A DNA stretch of 64,000 nt from Kalaharituber pfeilii (lineage: Eukaryota > Ascomycota > Pezizomycetes > Pezizales > Pezizaceae): assembly GCA_015179045.1 (NCBI GenBank), contig WHUZ01000007.1:1290501-1354500 (forward strand), given 5' to 3'. Position 1 is the stretch's first letter. Every line of letters starts with the position of its first letter. Positions 32,617-44,129 of the stretch are shown here, one piece after another. Position numbers and translations under genes: made by a program. Under the pieces are notes generated by a model, which worked only from the letters and a program-made list of their open reading frames with translations, was not told the DNA's origin and ran no database searches.

Positions 32617-34887
32617 AACCTTATTCACTTTTTCGAAAAAACATTCTCCCGATCTCCATCCCTCCCTTTCCTTCTCACTTCCGTTCGCATTCTTAGCGTC
32701 CTCGAGCCCCCAGTTAAGTACCTAAATCTCGCACCATAGTGAAATTTTTTTTTGTTATTATAATTCGTAAGCCGCTATAAATCGAGACCCTCGTTAGGGA
32801 ACACAAATTGCCCACAAAGCTGAGAGCCGTCTGATAGACACCGGTACAAACATGTAGCATTATATTACATTTTCCTATTACATATTCATTTTGTCAATAT
32901 GACTTTTTTAACCCTCTCTCCTCTGGGTACAATGCTAATATGTATCTATTCAAACTATTACATAGACAAAGGTCAAGAATTATTTATTACCCCCATTTCA
33001 TCACTTCGACCATTGCAAATATAATTACCCTGAACATAGTATACTTGCGCTCAAAACATGCCTAAGGATGTATCACGTGCTAATAAGAACAATGTTTTTT
33101 TTTCCCCGCGCAATCAAGTAACTAAGTACTCTCTGCAGTAACTGTATCATACGCAAAATGCTGTTACGTAGAGCTTTTCTTAGCTGTTTCTCATGAAAAC
33201 ATCATTATAATCCAAAAGTCTCAAAATAGATTGCTGAGTGAAGTGAACACATATAAAGTAGGAAGACCCAGCACCTCTATTTTTCATTTCCTATAGCAAA
33301 CCAAATCTGATATTTTTGCCACGCTCAAAAAATCTGATTTAAAAAAAAAAAAAAATAAATCTATCTCAACTTAACATAAATCCCACTTGAAAATCAATCT
33401 AGAAAAGGAATTATGTACAAGAAAGCTTTTTTTCTTATCGACTTTTCGAAAGCAGCTCAAAAATAGGCACAAAAAAGACGGGTCGAAATAAATTTCTTAA
33501 ACTACATCCTTCTGATAAATTATATCCAAAAAAAAAAATACAAATAAAATTGCCATTGTTTCCTTTAGACGTTTTCTTTCTAGCTTACGGAGTCCTTGTT
33601 TCAAATTATTATATTATGTTACAAGTGAACAAAATCCTATACAAAATTGTTCTCGTAACCCAGCTTAAGAGACGGTGTGCCAAGAAATAATAACAAAGAC
33701 GCCGTCTGCTAACGAGAACAATACAAAATACACTGTAGTTGTCAAGCATAATGTTGAAAAACTTACTACTTTTATCTACTAGGGGGCACGAAACTATCTA
33801 CTAGGTTATCATACATTGTGCAAACCAAAAATCGATTTCCATTAACTTTTCCTATATATAACATATGTTCTCCAACGCGCAATATTGTACTTGTCCTGAT
33901 GTGAAGAAATATATCAAATTATATTTCTATTTTCCCATTTTACTATAATCCCTAAAAACCAAAAATTTGTAAGAGCAAATTTCCTAAAATTCTTCAAGCC
34001 AAACAAACCAACCCAGCCCAACCTAAATCAAAACAGACCCGTCCATCCCGCCCTCCGTATGTGGTTTAATACCCCGCCCCCCCTCCCCAATTTGATTTCT
34101 CGACAAATCGATAAATACAACAAAAGAATAAAAGGGAAAGAATCATAATTAGAAACTGAGTAGAAACTGAGAAAAAAAAGACTCGCCATCAAATGCACCT
34201 CCCCGTATTAAAAATAATACACCATGTATAATAAGCCCCTTCGCCGAAACACAAATAAATTACCCAGGAAAAAAAAAAAAAGAAAAAGACAATAGAGAAG
34301 ATAAAGAGTAAGAATAAAGGCGAAAAATTTAAAACGATATAAAAATAAAGAGTGTGGGGAAAAGATACAGAAAAACCATAATCGCAAAACTTAAACCCTT
34401 AGCAATTTTCGTTGCGATATGAAACCATTTTCGCACTTCGTTCATGAAATCAATGAAACCCACGAATCCCTGCAAGCCCACTTCCTGTCGGAAACCGTAG
34501 TCGTCTCGATTTGCCTTCGGCTGGCTTCTCCTTTTCCTTTTCCTTATCTTTTTCCTTTTTGCCGATATTTTGCACACCGCCTAGATTTATGACCAGTGAT
34601 GTTAGTAACCATTCAAAATCGGCTTGGAAAATGTGGTGCATAAGAATAGTAGTGTGAAAGTAATGGTCAGCTTCAGGGGTGTCTAGCTCGCCCCGTGACT
34701 TGTAGGTGGAAGCATAATACCATGTAAGTTGTGCAAATTGTGTGTGCATTCCCTGCAGGACCCATGCAGTCTAGAGTAGTTGTTTACATCTGCGTATCCG
34801 CCAATCTTGCATATCTCGAGCATCATATTTCATATAGACGGGAAAAAAAAATCTTCCTAAAACAACTAACAAAAGAAAGAAAACCTT
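32617..34887. other. AT-rich intergenic region between convergent genes
   Basis: About 2.3 kb of AT-rich sequence with many A/T runs (for example about 33341-33354 and 34269-34281). No transposon ends were recognised. A minus-strand frame at 34450-34749 (99 codons, Lys/Glu-rich KEKDKEKEKEKP) has no recognised domain and is not called. 3' UTRs of MRP20 and TSC1 must lie at the two ends. Confidence 0.5.
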
Positions 34888-37800
34888 TTACAGACCTCGT
34901 CCTCGGACTCTCACTTCACTCGTTGGTTTTACCCTCTCTCTTTCGCGCTTTTTTTCTGATGATGTTTGACTAATAGCTCCCATCGTTTTTACGCTTTTAT
35001 TATCATCATTACTATCAGTTGTCCCCGCCGTAGGCACAGGCTTCAACGGCGGTCCTTCCTGGCTCTCTATCATTGCTGGCATTGATCCTGTTGACCTCAA
35101 TGATGGTCGGCGCTCATCCCGGAAGTGCTTCTCTTTCAGTTGATTCGGGGTTGGAGGAAGTGGGGTTATTGGGGGCGGGTTGGGACTCGTGTAAATGTGG
35201 GAGTAGCTCATGAAGCTAGGTGAAGTCATACTTGTTGTCGGCGACCTTTGTGGGCGATGTTGCTGCTGTGCTTGAAAGTAACTACCGTGAAAGGATTGCG
35301 ATATGCCACTAGTGTCAATATCAGGGGATGTCGTCTCTGACGAATACTGATGGTGGTTATGATAACCAAGAGACGAGTGCGGGGGACGATGGTCATCAGG
35401 AGAATGATCGTGATCACCATGCTGCGATGAAAATGCACTGTCCCTCAGCCCATGGTGGGTACCATGGCCTGGGAGATTATCAAGCTCGTGCGTGGCCTGT
35501 AGCTCGATATAACGGATTTCCAAGTCAGTGTACTTATTAAGCAATGCCTGGTGAGCTTTTTTCAGAGAAACAAGACGCTGGTTAGCAGCTTTTACAGCGG
35601 AGTCAATCATAACTTGGAACCCAGGGCCCGGAGACTGTGGTGGAGCTGGCATCGTAGATACACGGCATTCTAGTTCTGAAATCTTCTGCTCATACGCACT
35701 GAAGATACAAGTTAGCCACCAGAACAAAATTGTGACTTTCTGCTCGCCGTGTAATGCTTACCGTTTCATTCTTTCCTTCTCTTGTTGCTGTGCTTGCAGT
35801 CGAAGCTTCAACCTGTCCGCCTGAGCGACTGCGGACTCCTCATTGTGTCTTGACATCTCAAGATCTTCCTGGCGTGACTCATATTCTTGAAGTTTCTGTC
35901 GAAGCTGCTCATTGATCTCCTTTAGTTTATCAAGTTGTTCAAGGTTGGCTTCCAGAGCTTTCATGCGCTGTCGAGTGAGCAGCTCTTTAGCCTCGCTTTC
36001 CGCAACGAGCCTTCGGAGATGTTCAACATCTTTTTGAGCTGTCTCCAATGCTCTCCTGACAGACTCTTCCTCTGCCCTCCAAGCCTTTTGCTTATCACGC
36101 AAATCCCGAATCTTCGTGTTCAGATCAACCTCCCATTTCTTCGATTGGTTCTTCTGTGCCAACGCTTCAGCTTTTGATCTTGCGTATGCCTTCTTTGCCT
36201 CCTCAAGTTTGGCTTTAAGAGCTTTGTTTGTATAGATCAAATTTTGAGTCTCCGCTTCAGCTGCAGATTCCTTAATATGTTTTCGCTGGAGGTGACCGAT
36301 ATGCGAGAGGTGCTGTTGCTTGAGATAGCGTTCGAAGTTGAGGTCATTCTTCAGCAACATTACCTCCCGCTGTAAGAACGCAACTGTAGCTTGCGTATCA
36401 GATGCAGCAGGACGGATAGCTGGCGACCTTGGAATGTTATTCTGGTTCAAGGACTGCGCATAGGCCTCCAATCTTGGAGAAGCTGCAACACTCACATGAC
36501 CATTGCTGCTAGTTTGTGGGAGTGAGGTATTGGATTCGTTTCGAATTTGGCCATGGGGAGCTGTGCGCAGGGTCTCCTGCAGCTGTAGCATGTTTTGAAC
36601 CCTAGTATCTTCAATAGATGGCCGTCCAGTGTGCGCGGGTAATGTTGGACTATCAGGTACTTTAGCATCGTAGCTATGAGCAGCAGGAGAATTCGAATAG
36701 GACCTGGGAGGGGGTGGTGTCATGCGATACATTCCAGGTGCATCATTTCCTCCGTGTGTCACCTTTCTGGTAGCAGGGCCTCGTTCTTTCCAGCTGTAGG
36801 TTGAATCAGTGTAGAGATCGGTATAGTCTTCATCACCAAGAATGTAGTCGTCATCTGTGGAGGATAAAAGACTCTCCATTGGGATATCCTCTGTGGGGAT
36901 TAAAGATTCAGGAATAACCGACTTATAGCCCTGATGGTTCAAATGCACTTCATCATGTGAGGATAGGTGCATACTATTATTCGTCAAACCAATACATAAA
37001 GCCGTTACATCCGCAGGCTCCACCTTCATCCATCTTGTCTGGTCCGTTAATTCGGTTTCCCGAGTAAGTGTAAGGAAATTTGGGTGCAAAGTGTGCCTTT
37101 GTCGATATTGCTCTGTTCGTATTCTGATGGTTTCTTCATCCAGATCAAGGTCCTCTAGGTCCTTGAAATCTATACGCTCCAAGAACTTATATGGCTCACG
37201 TATGAACGTGACAAAATTAATGGGATATAATCCATATAGAAAGGTGAAAAAATCACTAACGTCGGGAGTTGTGGAACTTGCAGTTTCAAACGAAGAGTCA
37301 AGTTTCTGCCAGAAATTTCCTGCACTATCCTCTTTTGCAGAGGCTGGGGAATCGGCTCTGTGAGTCTCCTTTCCACCAGCTGTCGAGGTAACTTTTATCT
37401 CCTCTAGCCGGACAACTCCGTATTTGTCCCAACAAAGAACTCGAGTGTATATGAAAAATAGTTGAGGAAGATATGGAGCTAGAGAGTTGCATATGTGCGG
37501 CATAAACATAATCAAAATGGTGAGTGCTAGTGAAATGACAGTAGTTGAGGTATCGATTTGCAAGCACTGTAGAAGGTGCTCGAATAGAGGTGTCTGAAGC
37601 ACCTGATAAAGGTGAGGCCCTTGTAGCCTTACGAAGCTACATAATAGACCCAGAACTTGTAATCTGTATTCCTTCTGAATAACGTATGCGTCAATGTGTT
37701 CCATAAAAGCCTACAACCGAACATTAGATGCTGCAACATGGGAATAACGGCAGAAAGGTATTCACATACCTTCGGTTTCCTCTTTCCATATGCTAACAAT

Positions 37801-38450
37801 ACAGCTTCTACATTCGAAACTACGAATCGTTGCTTCTCTTCCTCAGCGAAGCTAGCTCCTCTCTCTCCTGAGGAGACCTTCGTCTTCTCCAGAAACACTT
37901 CAAATAGTCTCTCGGTGAAGATAGCAGCAGTCTGAGCTTTGTCCCCGTGCTTGTCATCATCCTCATCGTAAACTAGTACGCTCAGAACAATTGCCCTAAC
38001 GTCTGCGACAACGGCCTTTGCTTGTCCCAATGAGTCTAACGTTGGCCGGACCATAATTTCCCACCACGCTCCCAATCTCTCGGTCCCAGTCAACGCTTGT
38101 CGTAAACCGCGGAATGACGACAAGAAGGCAGCATGTCTCTCAGGATGTCCTCCAACTTTAGTAGTATAAAGATGCATTAATTCATCATGCAGGCGCTGCG
38201 AGTCGTGATCTTCAATGTTAGGGTGTTTGTCCAGGTATGCTTGTATTGCACTGGAAAGCTCTTCTGGTATTGGATAGCAGTTTTTAGAGGTGAGAGTGGT
38301 TGTTAGGACCCTCACAAGCTCTTTTAACGAACTGTGTAGAATAGCTATTGTCAGCGAACAGAGCCTCAGAGGAAGGAGTATGGCGAAAGGAGAATTGCAA
38401 GAACTTCTTTGAACCTCAGCTGCCTGAGAGGAAGCTTACCCTGTGGACAT
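34888..38450 (-). CDS. TSC1: Hamartin / TSC1 homologue
   Basis: Hamartin-family protein. With tuberin (TSC2) it forms the TSC complex, whose GAP activity on Rheb restrains TORC1. Inferred exons: 38450-38440, 38331-37770, 37710-35762 and 35698-34888, total 1110 residues with consistent phases. The start opens MSTGSLKELVRVLTTTL. The N-terminal alpha-helical hamartin domain (to about residue 300) includes AFMEHIDAYVIQKEYRLQVL, LALTILIMFMPHICNSLAPY and LPQLFFIYTRVLCWDKYG. The middle (about 300-540) is Ser/Pro-rich and disordered. A long coiled coil (about 545-860) runs from QATVAFLQREVMLLKNDLNF through repeated E/K/Q heptads. The C-terminal tail has a His-rich stretch (HGDHDHSPDDHRPPH) and ends in basic VRVRGRGL. 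The coiled coil is where TSC2 binding is expected. Confidence 0.88.
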
Positions 38451-39178
38451 CTTGTGATGGAATGAGGTTTCTGGCCTAGAATATGTTGCTAATAGTATGT
38501 CTCGTGCCCAGCTCGAGAGATGTTCTGGATAATGCGAAAACTGATATTCCTACGATCCAACGGCAGAATGCAGAATTGCCATGCACTTTGTGATAAATCC
38601 TCCGCAGTGAACTCAAGAGCTCTGACGCTGAAGCTTGCCTTCTACCTCCTCTTGTAGCAAACCGACCCAAGCAGTGGGGACGGCGACCAGACTGGAGATA
38701 AATATGCCTGTGATGCAGCTTTGTGGGCGAATGCTGAATGCAAGGATCCGGAGCCAAGCGGTGACGGGATCCACAGCGGGCTGTACAGGGGTTGCAGTGG
38801 TGGGGGATGGGGTGGGGATGGGTGGGCTGCCAGACCAGACCAGGGAGGGTGCGATTACGATGCACTGATGGTGGTTGCAGCCGCCAACGTAGATTGATTG
38901 TTGCCTCAGATTTATAGGACTTTGCTGCTGGCAAAATTAGCAAGAGTCGCATGCAAGGAAAAGGGCTTCAAGGCAGATAGCGGATGCCGGGGCATTCGCA
39001 GCTCAAGTGCCTAGCGTTGAGCCTTGATTTCATCCGCGGAAGGATGGACTCTGCGCAACGAAAGCTCCGACGTCCTGCACTTCTGATTGCCGGCGGCAGC
39101 ACCGCTGAAATTTCGGAGGCACAAGAGGAAGCAAGGGCGAGCCTGCAGCTTACGTGCGATGGACGGCGGGTACGTCTG

Positions 39179-39254
39179 CTGGGGGAGGGGAGCGGGGAGG
39201 GTGAGCGGGAAGGGGAGGGGAGGGGAGGGGAGGGGAGGGAGGGAGGGGAGGGGC
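39179..39254 (+). other. G-quadruplex-prone purine tract
   Basis: More than eight GGGG runs are separated by single A or short spacers (GGGGAGGGGAGGGGAGGGG-type). This satisfies G4 consensus several times over. It lies about 0.75 kb upstream of the TSC1 start codon, on the strand complementary to TSC1 coding. Confidence 0.8.
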
Positions 39255-39312
39255 AGGCCCGGAAGCGAATCGCGGTAGAGGCAGGCGCTGCGCTGGTGCC
39301 GAGGGGGGCTGG

Positions 39313-39316
<4 letters not shown>

Positions 39317-39358
<42 letters not shown>
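39317..39358 (+). repeat. (CTG)14 trinucleotide repeat
   Basis: Fourteen uninterrupted CTG units (CAG on the other strand), followed by GCGCTGCTGG. It is likely length-polymorphic. It is not in a gene I can support; in minus-strand frames it would read poly-Gln or poly-Ser. Confidence 0.95.
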
Positions 39359-39359
<1 letters not shown>

Positions 39360-40001
39360 GCTGCTGGACGCCGCCGTACCATAGGCTGCTGCGATGCGGA
39401 GGGCCAGCGAGCGCGCGAGTGTGGCCCGGCCGCTTTGTGCGCAAGGCAGGACGCTGATGCGCCTATGATCTCAGCGCTGCCCTCGCTGCGCATGTGAGTT
39501 CGCTGTATGCCCGTATGCAGCTCAATTCCAGCGGCCACCCCAGCGCTTGCTTGACACCCGTCCATATAACGCCGTCGCTGGCTATCACAGAAGATTGACA
39601 GCAGCGCAAACGGCCACCATCGCTGACGCACCGGCTCTCTGCAACGAGCGGGTGCGACAGCCTGCCGCCGAGAGTGCCTGTCCTGCTGCCAGCGAGATTG
39701 CCTGCGTGCACTCCCTCCATGGTCTAAGCGCCAGTAGAAGCAGGCAGGCCTCACCGCATCACTGCTTGCCTCAGCTACATTATGTACATACATTCTGCTG
39801 CACTCCAGCCATTCCCCCAGCTGACCCCACTTCCCCGCCTCCATTCAGCTCATTCTCCGGTCGGGGTCCTGCCAACCAGACTAGATGAGGTCCCTCCAGT
39901 CGTTCACCTCTATCCCCATACTGCGTGCGGTCGCAGCGTCACATGTTACTGTGCCGCTGCTCGCTTGTGATGATCACCAGAGCTAAAGGCGTTTCTTGCC
40001 C

Positions 40002-40002
<1 letters not shown>

Positions 40003-40043
<41 letters not shown>
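40003..40043 (+). repeat. Poly-C tract (41 C)
   Basis: A pure C run, G41 on the other strand, between CTTGCCCA and AGCGACGG. Tracts this long are rare; i-motif/G4 formation or assembly slippage are both possible. Confidence 0.9.
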
Positions 40044-40573
40044 AGCGACGGACGGTCGACGGAGCAAAACCACGGCTTTGGGTCGCAAAAACGCTTCGGA
40101 TGCTAGCAGAGCAATCTCAATGGGAAAGAAGACCGATTCATTTCATGTTTTTTGCACCGTTAGCTGGCCCGATTGATCATCCCCGTCCCTCACTTCCGGT
40201 ATCAATCGTTCGGAACAGGTGTAGGGGCTCGCCGTTTGACTATCGGATAATCGTTGCAAGCTTCGACACTACGGACGTTATATATCGAAGTCCTTGCGCA
40301 GCTACCAAACCTGAATGAGGCTAAGGTGGGCCCATTATGGCTTGAGGTTGCATGTCTTGGAACAAACAGGGATATTCGGACCCTCCCTATGCTCTACCCA
40401 TTCCTTTGAGGGCGGCTTAAGATGGTGACATGGTAGTAATCACTGACAGGTACTGTAACACACTAACATAGGTACCCACGCAATGTACTGTAGTGCAAAC
40501 GAAGTGACCCCGTCTGTGGGGGAACTCAGGAGCCAATTTGGTTGAGCCTCAATTCAAATTGTTCGCTCAAGTA

Positions 40574-40755
40574 CCACATAATCTGGCGAGCAGGTCTCCC
40601 CGTCAGTAAAGGGGAAGCTTTGCGTAAGGCTTGCTAATTCTATGTAGATGGAGGCAAGAGAGACACTTTCCTAGGTGAAATAGGGGATAGAAGAGATCAG
40701 AATTCGGCTTAACCCAGAATGTCCGACTAGGAGTCTTGCTCGCCAGATTATGCGA
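40574..40755. mobile_element. Small TIR element (MITE family M2, copy 2)
   Basis: The inverse-orientation homologue of 17082-17260. The ends CACATAATCTGGCGAGCAGG and CTTGCTCGCCAGATTATGCG enclose CCCCGTCAGTAAAGGGGAAG, GCTAATTCTATGTAGATGGA and a TTCGGCTTAACCCAGAATG segment, all shared with copy 1. TA precedes it (40572-40573). The right flank lacks a clean TA. Confidence 0.88.
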
Positions 40756-41345
40756 TTCAATATTGTGTCTGAAGAGACACAATACCTGACATTAATCATT
40801 GAGTTAGCACCCAGCGATATTCAAACATGTGTCATTTTCGGTCGGCAGGTTTTGACAACTGGATCAGAGCCAACCACAGAGGCCCTTTGTTTGGAGTGCC
40901 ATTGAGACCATGGATGCGGATCTACATGGTTATCAGGAACAACGGACCATTGCAATGTCTTTGTGTCTGCAACAGTAGCCTGCAGCTATCGTTACCAATT
41001 GTCTTGCCAGTTCCACGAATTTCCGCTTCACCAATTAACGGATCAATCATGGAGCCGCTAACGGGGAGACAATTGCACCTTCGAGGATGTTTATCAGGTT
41101 GGCAGGTGAATAGGGTGCTTTATTGGAGAGATGAAGGGGCGTCCTGGACACTATCGAACCAGATCACGAATACCAGGAATACAATCGCCGTCCAATGGCT
41201 CTACCTCCGAAAAGGAATATCACCCCTTTATTCTAACGTAGCGCCCCTCCAACAATTCGCTGGGAGGGCAGCAGGTACCCTGGCAACCTACTGATAAGAA
41301 AGCATACTGGTCATAACATTAAGATATTGACCATAATACGAGATG

Positions 41346-41715
41346 CAGTGCCTAGCAGAAAGTCTTCCTAGTATGGTTTCACTATGCAGCATAAGGGAAA
41401 GCACGAGGTCCACTTTACCAAGTATCCTTCAGAGTCGAGAGACATGCAGCCGAGCGCACCCTCCGTGCAAATACAGACCAAAAATGCTCAATTTAAATTC
41501 TAAAAAAAGATTCAGATTCTCCAATGTCCATTCATGCAGTCTACTATTTTTCTGTAATTTTATTTGATGATTTTTTTTCAAGATATCATACTGAGAAATA
41601 GTGCAGGGGAAGTGCGATCGGCTGCATGTCTAGCAACTCCAAGGGAGACTTGGTAAAAGCTTTCTCTTATGCTGCATAGTAATACCATACTAGGAAGACT
41701 TTCTGCTAGGCACTG
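41346..41715. mobile_element. TIR element with about 50-bp ends (family M6)
   Basis: A 370-bp element. Left arm CAGTGCCTAGCAGAAAGTCT continues TCCTAGTATGGT..CACTATGCAGCATAAG (to 41394). The right arm (41667-41715) is its complement with only two or three differences. Flanks are TG (left) and TA (right), compatible with one mutated TA duplication. No transposase. The interior is T/A-rich at 41489-41580. Confidence 0.88.
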
Positions 41716-41879
41716 TAATTGCACGAAAAAATAAGAATAAAAAAATAATAAAAAAAGTAAAAATTAAAAGCTAAAAACAAAGATTTCTTTGTTCTCGTGC
41801 CCAGACTCCAGATTTCTTTTTGTGTTGGTGAATAGTATAGTTGGAATTGCCTAAGGCTTCATATGAAACTGAATAGAAG

Positions 41880-42618
41880 AGAGTCTGGTACGAAACATCT
41901 CCGAGGTCTAGCTTACTTTTGCTCCGGTCCCGGAGCTAGTTAGTGTATTTAGTGCAATGCTATGCAAATGATAGTCAACATATGGAGCTGGCTTGCTCCG
42001 TATGCATATAAGCCACGAGAGAGATTAAGGTTACCGGAGATGGGATTAGGGCCTTTTAGACCTACTCTGATGAGTAACAACTCACATAATTCATCTTCAG
42101 ACATGCAGTGTATTTATACAAAAGCTGCTCTGAATGCAGAGGTAACCATACTAGATACTTGATTGGAGATGTTTGGTACCAGACTCTCTTTCTTATACAA
42201 TCAATTAAACCTGCTAACAGAGTCTAGGTATGAGAACATTTTATCAACAGTATACCTCTATAAAGATATTTCACTATTTCCAGTAGACTTTCACTCGGTG
42301 GTACTGTCTTCGGAGATGGTTTTCTTCCAGTATATGTTCCATTATGCAGAGGTTTGCACATTGAGTAGTCCAGACAAAGCCCCCCTTCTCAACTTGGCCT
42401 TATATTCTCCAAAATGACTTCAGAAATGGAGAGTAATATCTGTATTATATGCATTATCAACTAGTGCCCTTGATTTCTATCTCCGGTGCTTTTGAAGCAA
42501 TTCGGAGAAGAAACAGTATTGCTGCTTGCACAGCTAAAAGACACACTAGCATCTCCGAAGCTCTCGGCACCCGGAGCTGGAGATTCCCCCATTTCGGAGA
42601 TGTTTCGTACCAGACTCT
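41880..42618. mobile_element. TIR element with internal end-copy (family M7)
   Basis: A 739-bp element with 25-bp perfect ends AGAGTCTGGTACGAAACATC (41880-) and the complement at 42594-42618. A 3-bp AAG lies outside each end (41877-41879, 42619-42621), which suits Harbinger-type insertion. A third, slightly diverged end sequence GGAGATGTTTGGTACCAGAC occurs internally at about 42166-42185. This suggests a nested or fused pair. TCCGG(A/T)GCT motifs recur subterminally. Confidence 0.85.
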
Positions 42619-42621
42619 AAG

Positions 42622-44129
42622 TATTATAGTACGATATGTGTTATTATCTCATATATATACAGAGATAGAGCACCTATCCACAGCTCTTCCCTAAGCGCCT
42701 TTATGCCCTTTTCGACATTCAGGCAATACCTTAATCTTGTCTTTACGGTCACTTCGACAAAATTCACTCACAAGTATTTAGGTAATAAGGTGAAGAGATA
42801 CTGTGCTAATCAATAACTGATCAGATTCCTACACTTTATGACTTCTTGCCTCAACCCCATAACTCCAGGTGTGTAGAAGGGTGGATTGTTCTCGCGAGCT
42901 GTTAGGACTGCACTTGGGCTTCATCATCCTGCAGATACAGCAAAATGAGTATTCCGGTTGGTAGAATAAGGCCTCACCAGATATTTTGCAATCGTTCGAT
43001 CCTGCCGGCTTCGTACAAGTTCAATTTCAATCCAGGATTCGTTTTCTTGTTCAGGCACAGGCTTGCTTTCTTCAAATTGTTGACGCCAAATTGGGATGGC
43101 ATTTGTTACCTCGGTTCCTGTCGTGACAGCCAAAGCTACAATGTACCTGGTTCCAAAAATAACCTTGGAATAAGCATAACGTCACCATTTGCTGCGAATC
43201 TTATCTGATTGTCAATTCGCTGCTTGGGACTGCCGATATGATACAGCATCAGCTTTGCTCAGTTCTGGGCGTTGCGAATTTTTTTAGCAAGGAAAAAAGT
43301 AGAAAAGGAAAACAGGATAATTGTCCCAGGCCAGATTTTGGCCCATATTTCCCCGTGTTTACTTCTACCCGCCTGTCAGCGCCTGCAGAAAAGGTGAAGG
43401 AAGTAAACATCCGAACACCACCCGCTCTGGCTTCGCCGCAGAAGTGCTAGTTCGCAAAGGCAAAGGGGTGAAGGTGTGCAACTAAGTGCAAACGGTAAAG
43501 AGGCTCCGTATATCGAAGATTTATATGAGCTGCTAAAGCTTATTTTTGCTCAGGGCGGTACATCTACGGTGGCGCCTACAGCGATCTGAGCCAGGGCCCA
43601 CTCTGCGATTTCGATCAGACAGCAATTTCCGGGCGGCATATACAATCATTCTCACATTGCCATCGCCTCGTTCATTGGTAATAGAGCTTTGTGGAGTCAT
43701 TTCTCCTGCATCGGCGGAAACGAAGCAGGCATCCCAACGCCCTGTGCCTCTTCGCACGCCAGCTCGTCCGTTCATTCACGGATATCTCTCTTTGGTTCCC
43801 AACGGAAGTTCACTCATTTTGTTTGGCTCTTGGGCGTTGGCTTCCCACCTCCTGCTCCTGGGGGGAAATTGTGCGCTTCGCAGCAACGACTCTATTTTCA
43901 ATCTCAACTGTCTCGAGCATAGCATCGCCCAGCCGCGCGGGTGCAACAAGAGACCAGCAATCGGCGTCGACGGTAGCCTTCTGTGCAGGATCGGGGTCCC
44001 CTGAATCCTCGTCTGCTTCCACCACCCACACTGCCACCCACACCACCACTCCACACCACCTCAGGCCGCCCCTCGGCCCTCGCTGCATCCCCCCGCCGAG
44101 CCATCACAGCTGCGCCAAATACACCAAGC
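42622..44129. other. Intergenic, including 5' region of the SR-rich gene
   Basis: No confident gene. A minus-strand frame at 42924-43133 (ESWIEIELVRSRQDRTIAKY) has a plausible composition but no recognised family. The region 43540-44129 is GC-rich with overlapping frames and most likely holds the promoter and 5' UTR of the downstream gene. Confidence 0.45.

Larger units (their letters stand above)
38451..40571. other. GC-rich intergenic region with simple repeats
   Basis: Upstream of TSC1; no supported gene. Long overlapping frames on both strands (38968-39888) are products of GC-rich low-complexity sequence. It contains the G-tract cluster, CTG repeat and C tract listed below. Confidence 0.55.

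Noticed and set aside
34450..34749. 99-codon minus-strand frame with KEKDKEKEKEK
   Set aside because: Low-complexity C-terminal half, AT-rich context, and no recognised domain.
38968..39888. Long overlapping frames on both strands (up to 277 codons) with poly-Gln/Ser/Pro
   Set aside because: They arise from GC-rich simple sequence (G tracts, CTG repeat). They have no family motif, no splice context, and equal openness on opposite strands.
40827..41294. 155-codon plus-strand frame
   Set aside because: No recognised domain; it lies between MITEs and composition is unremarkable. A gene here cannot be excluded.
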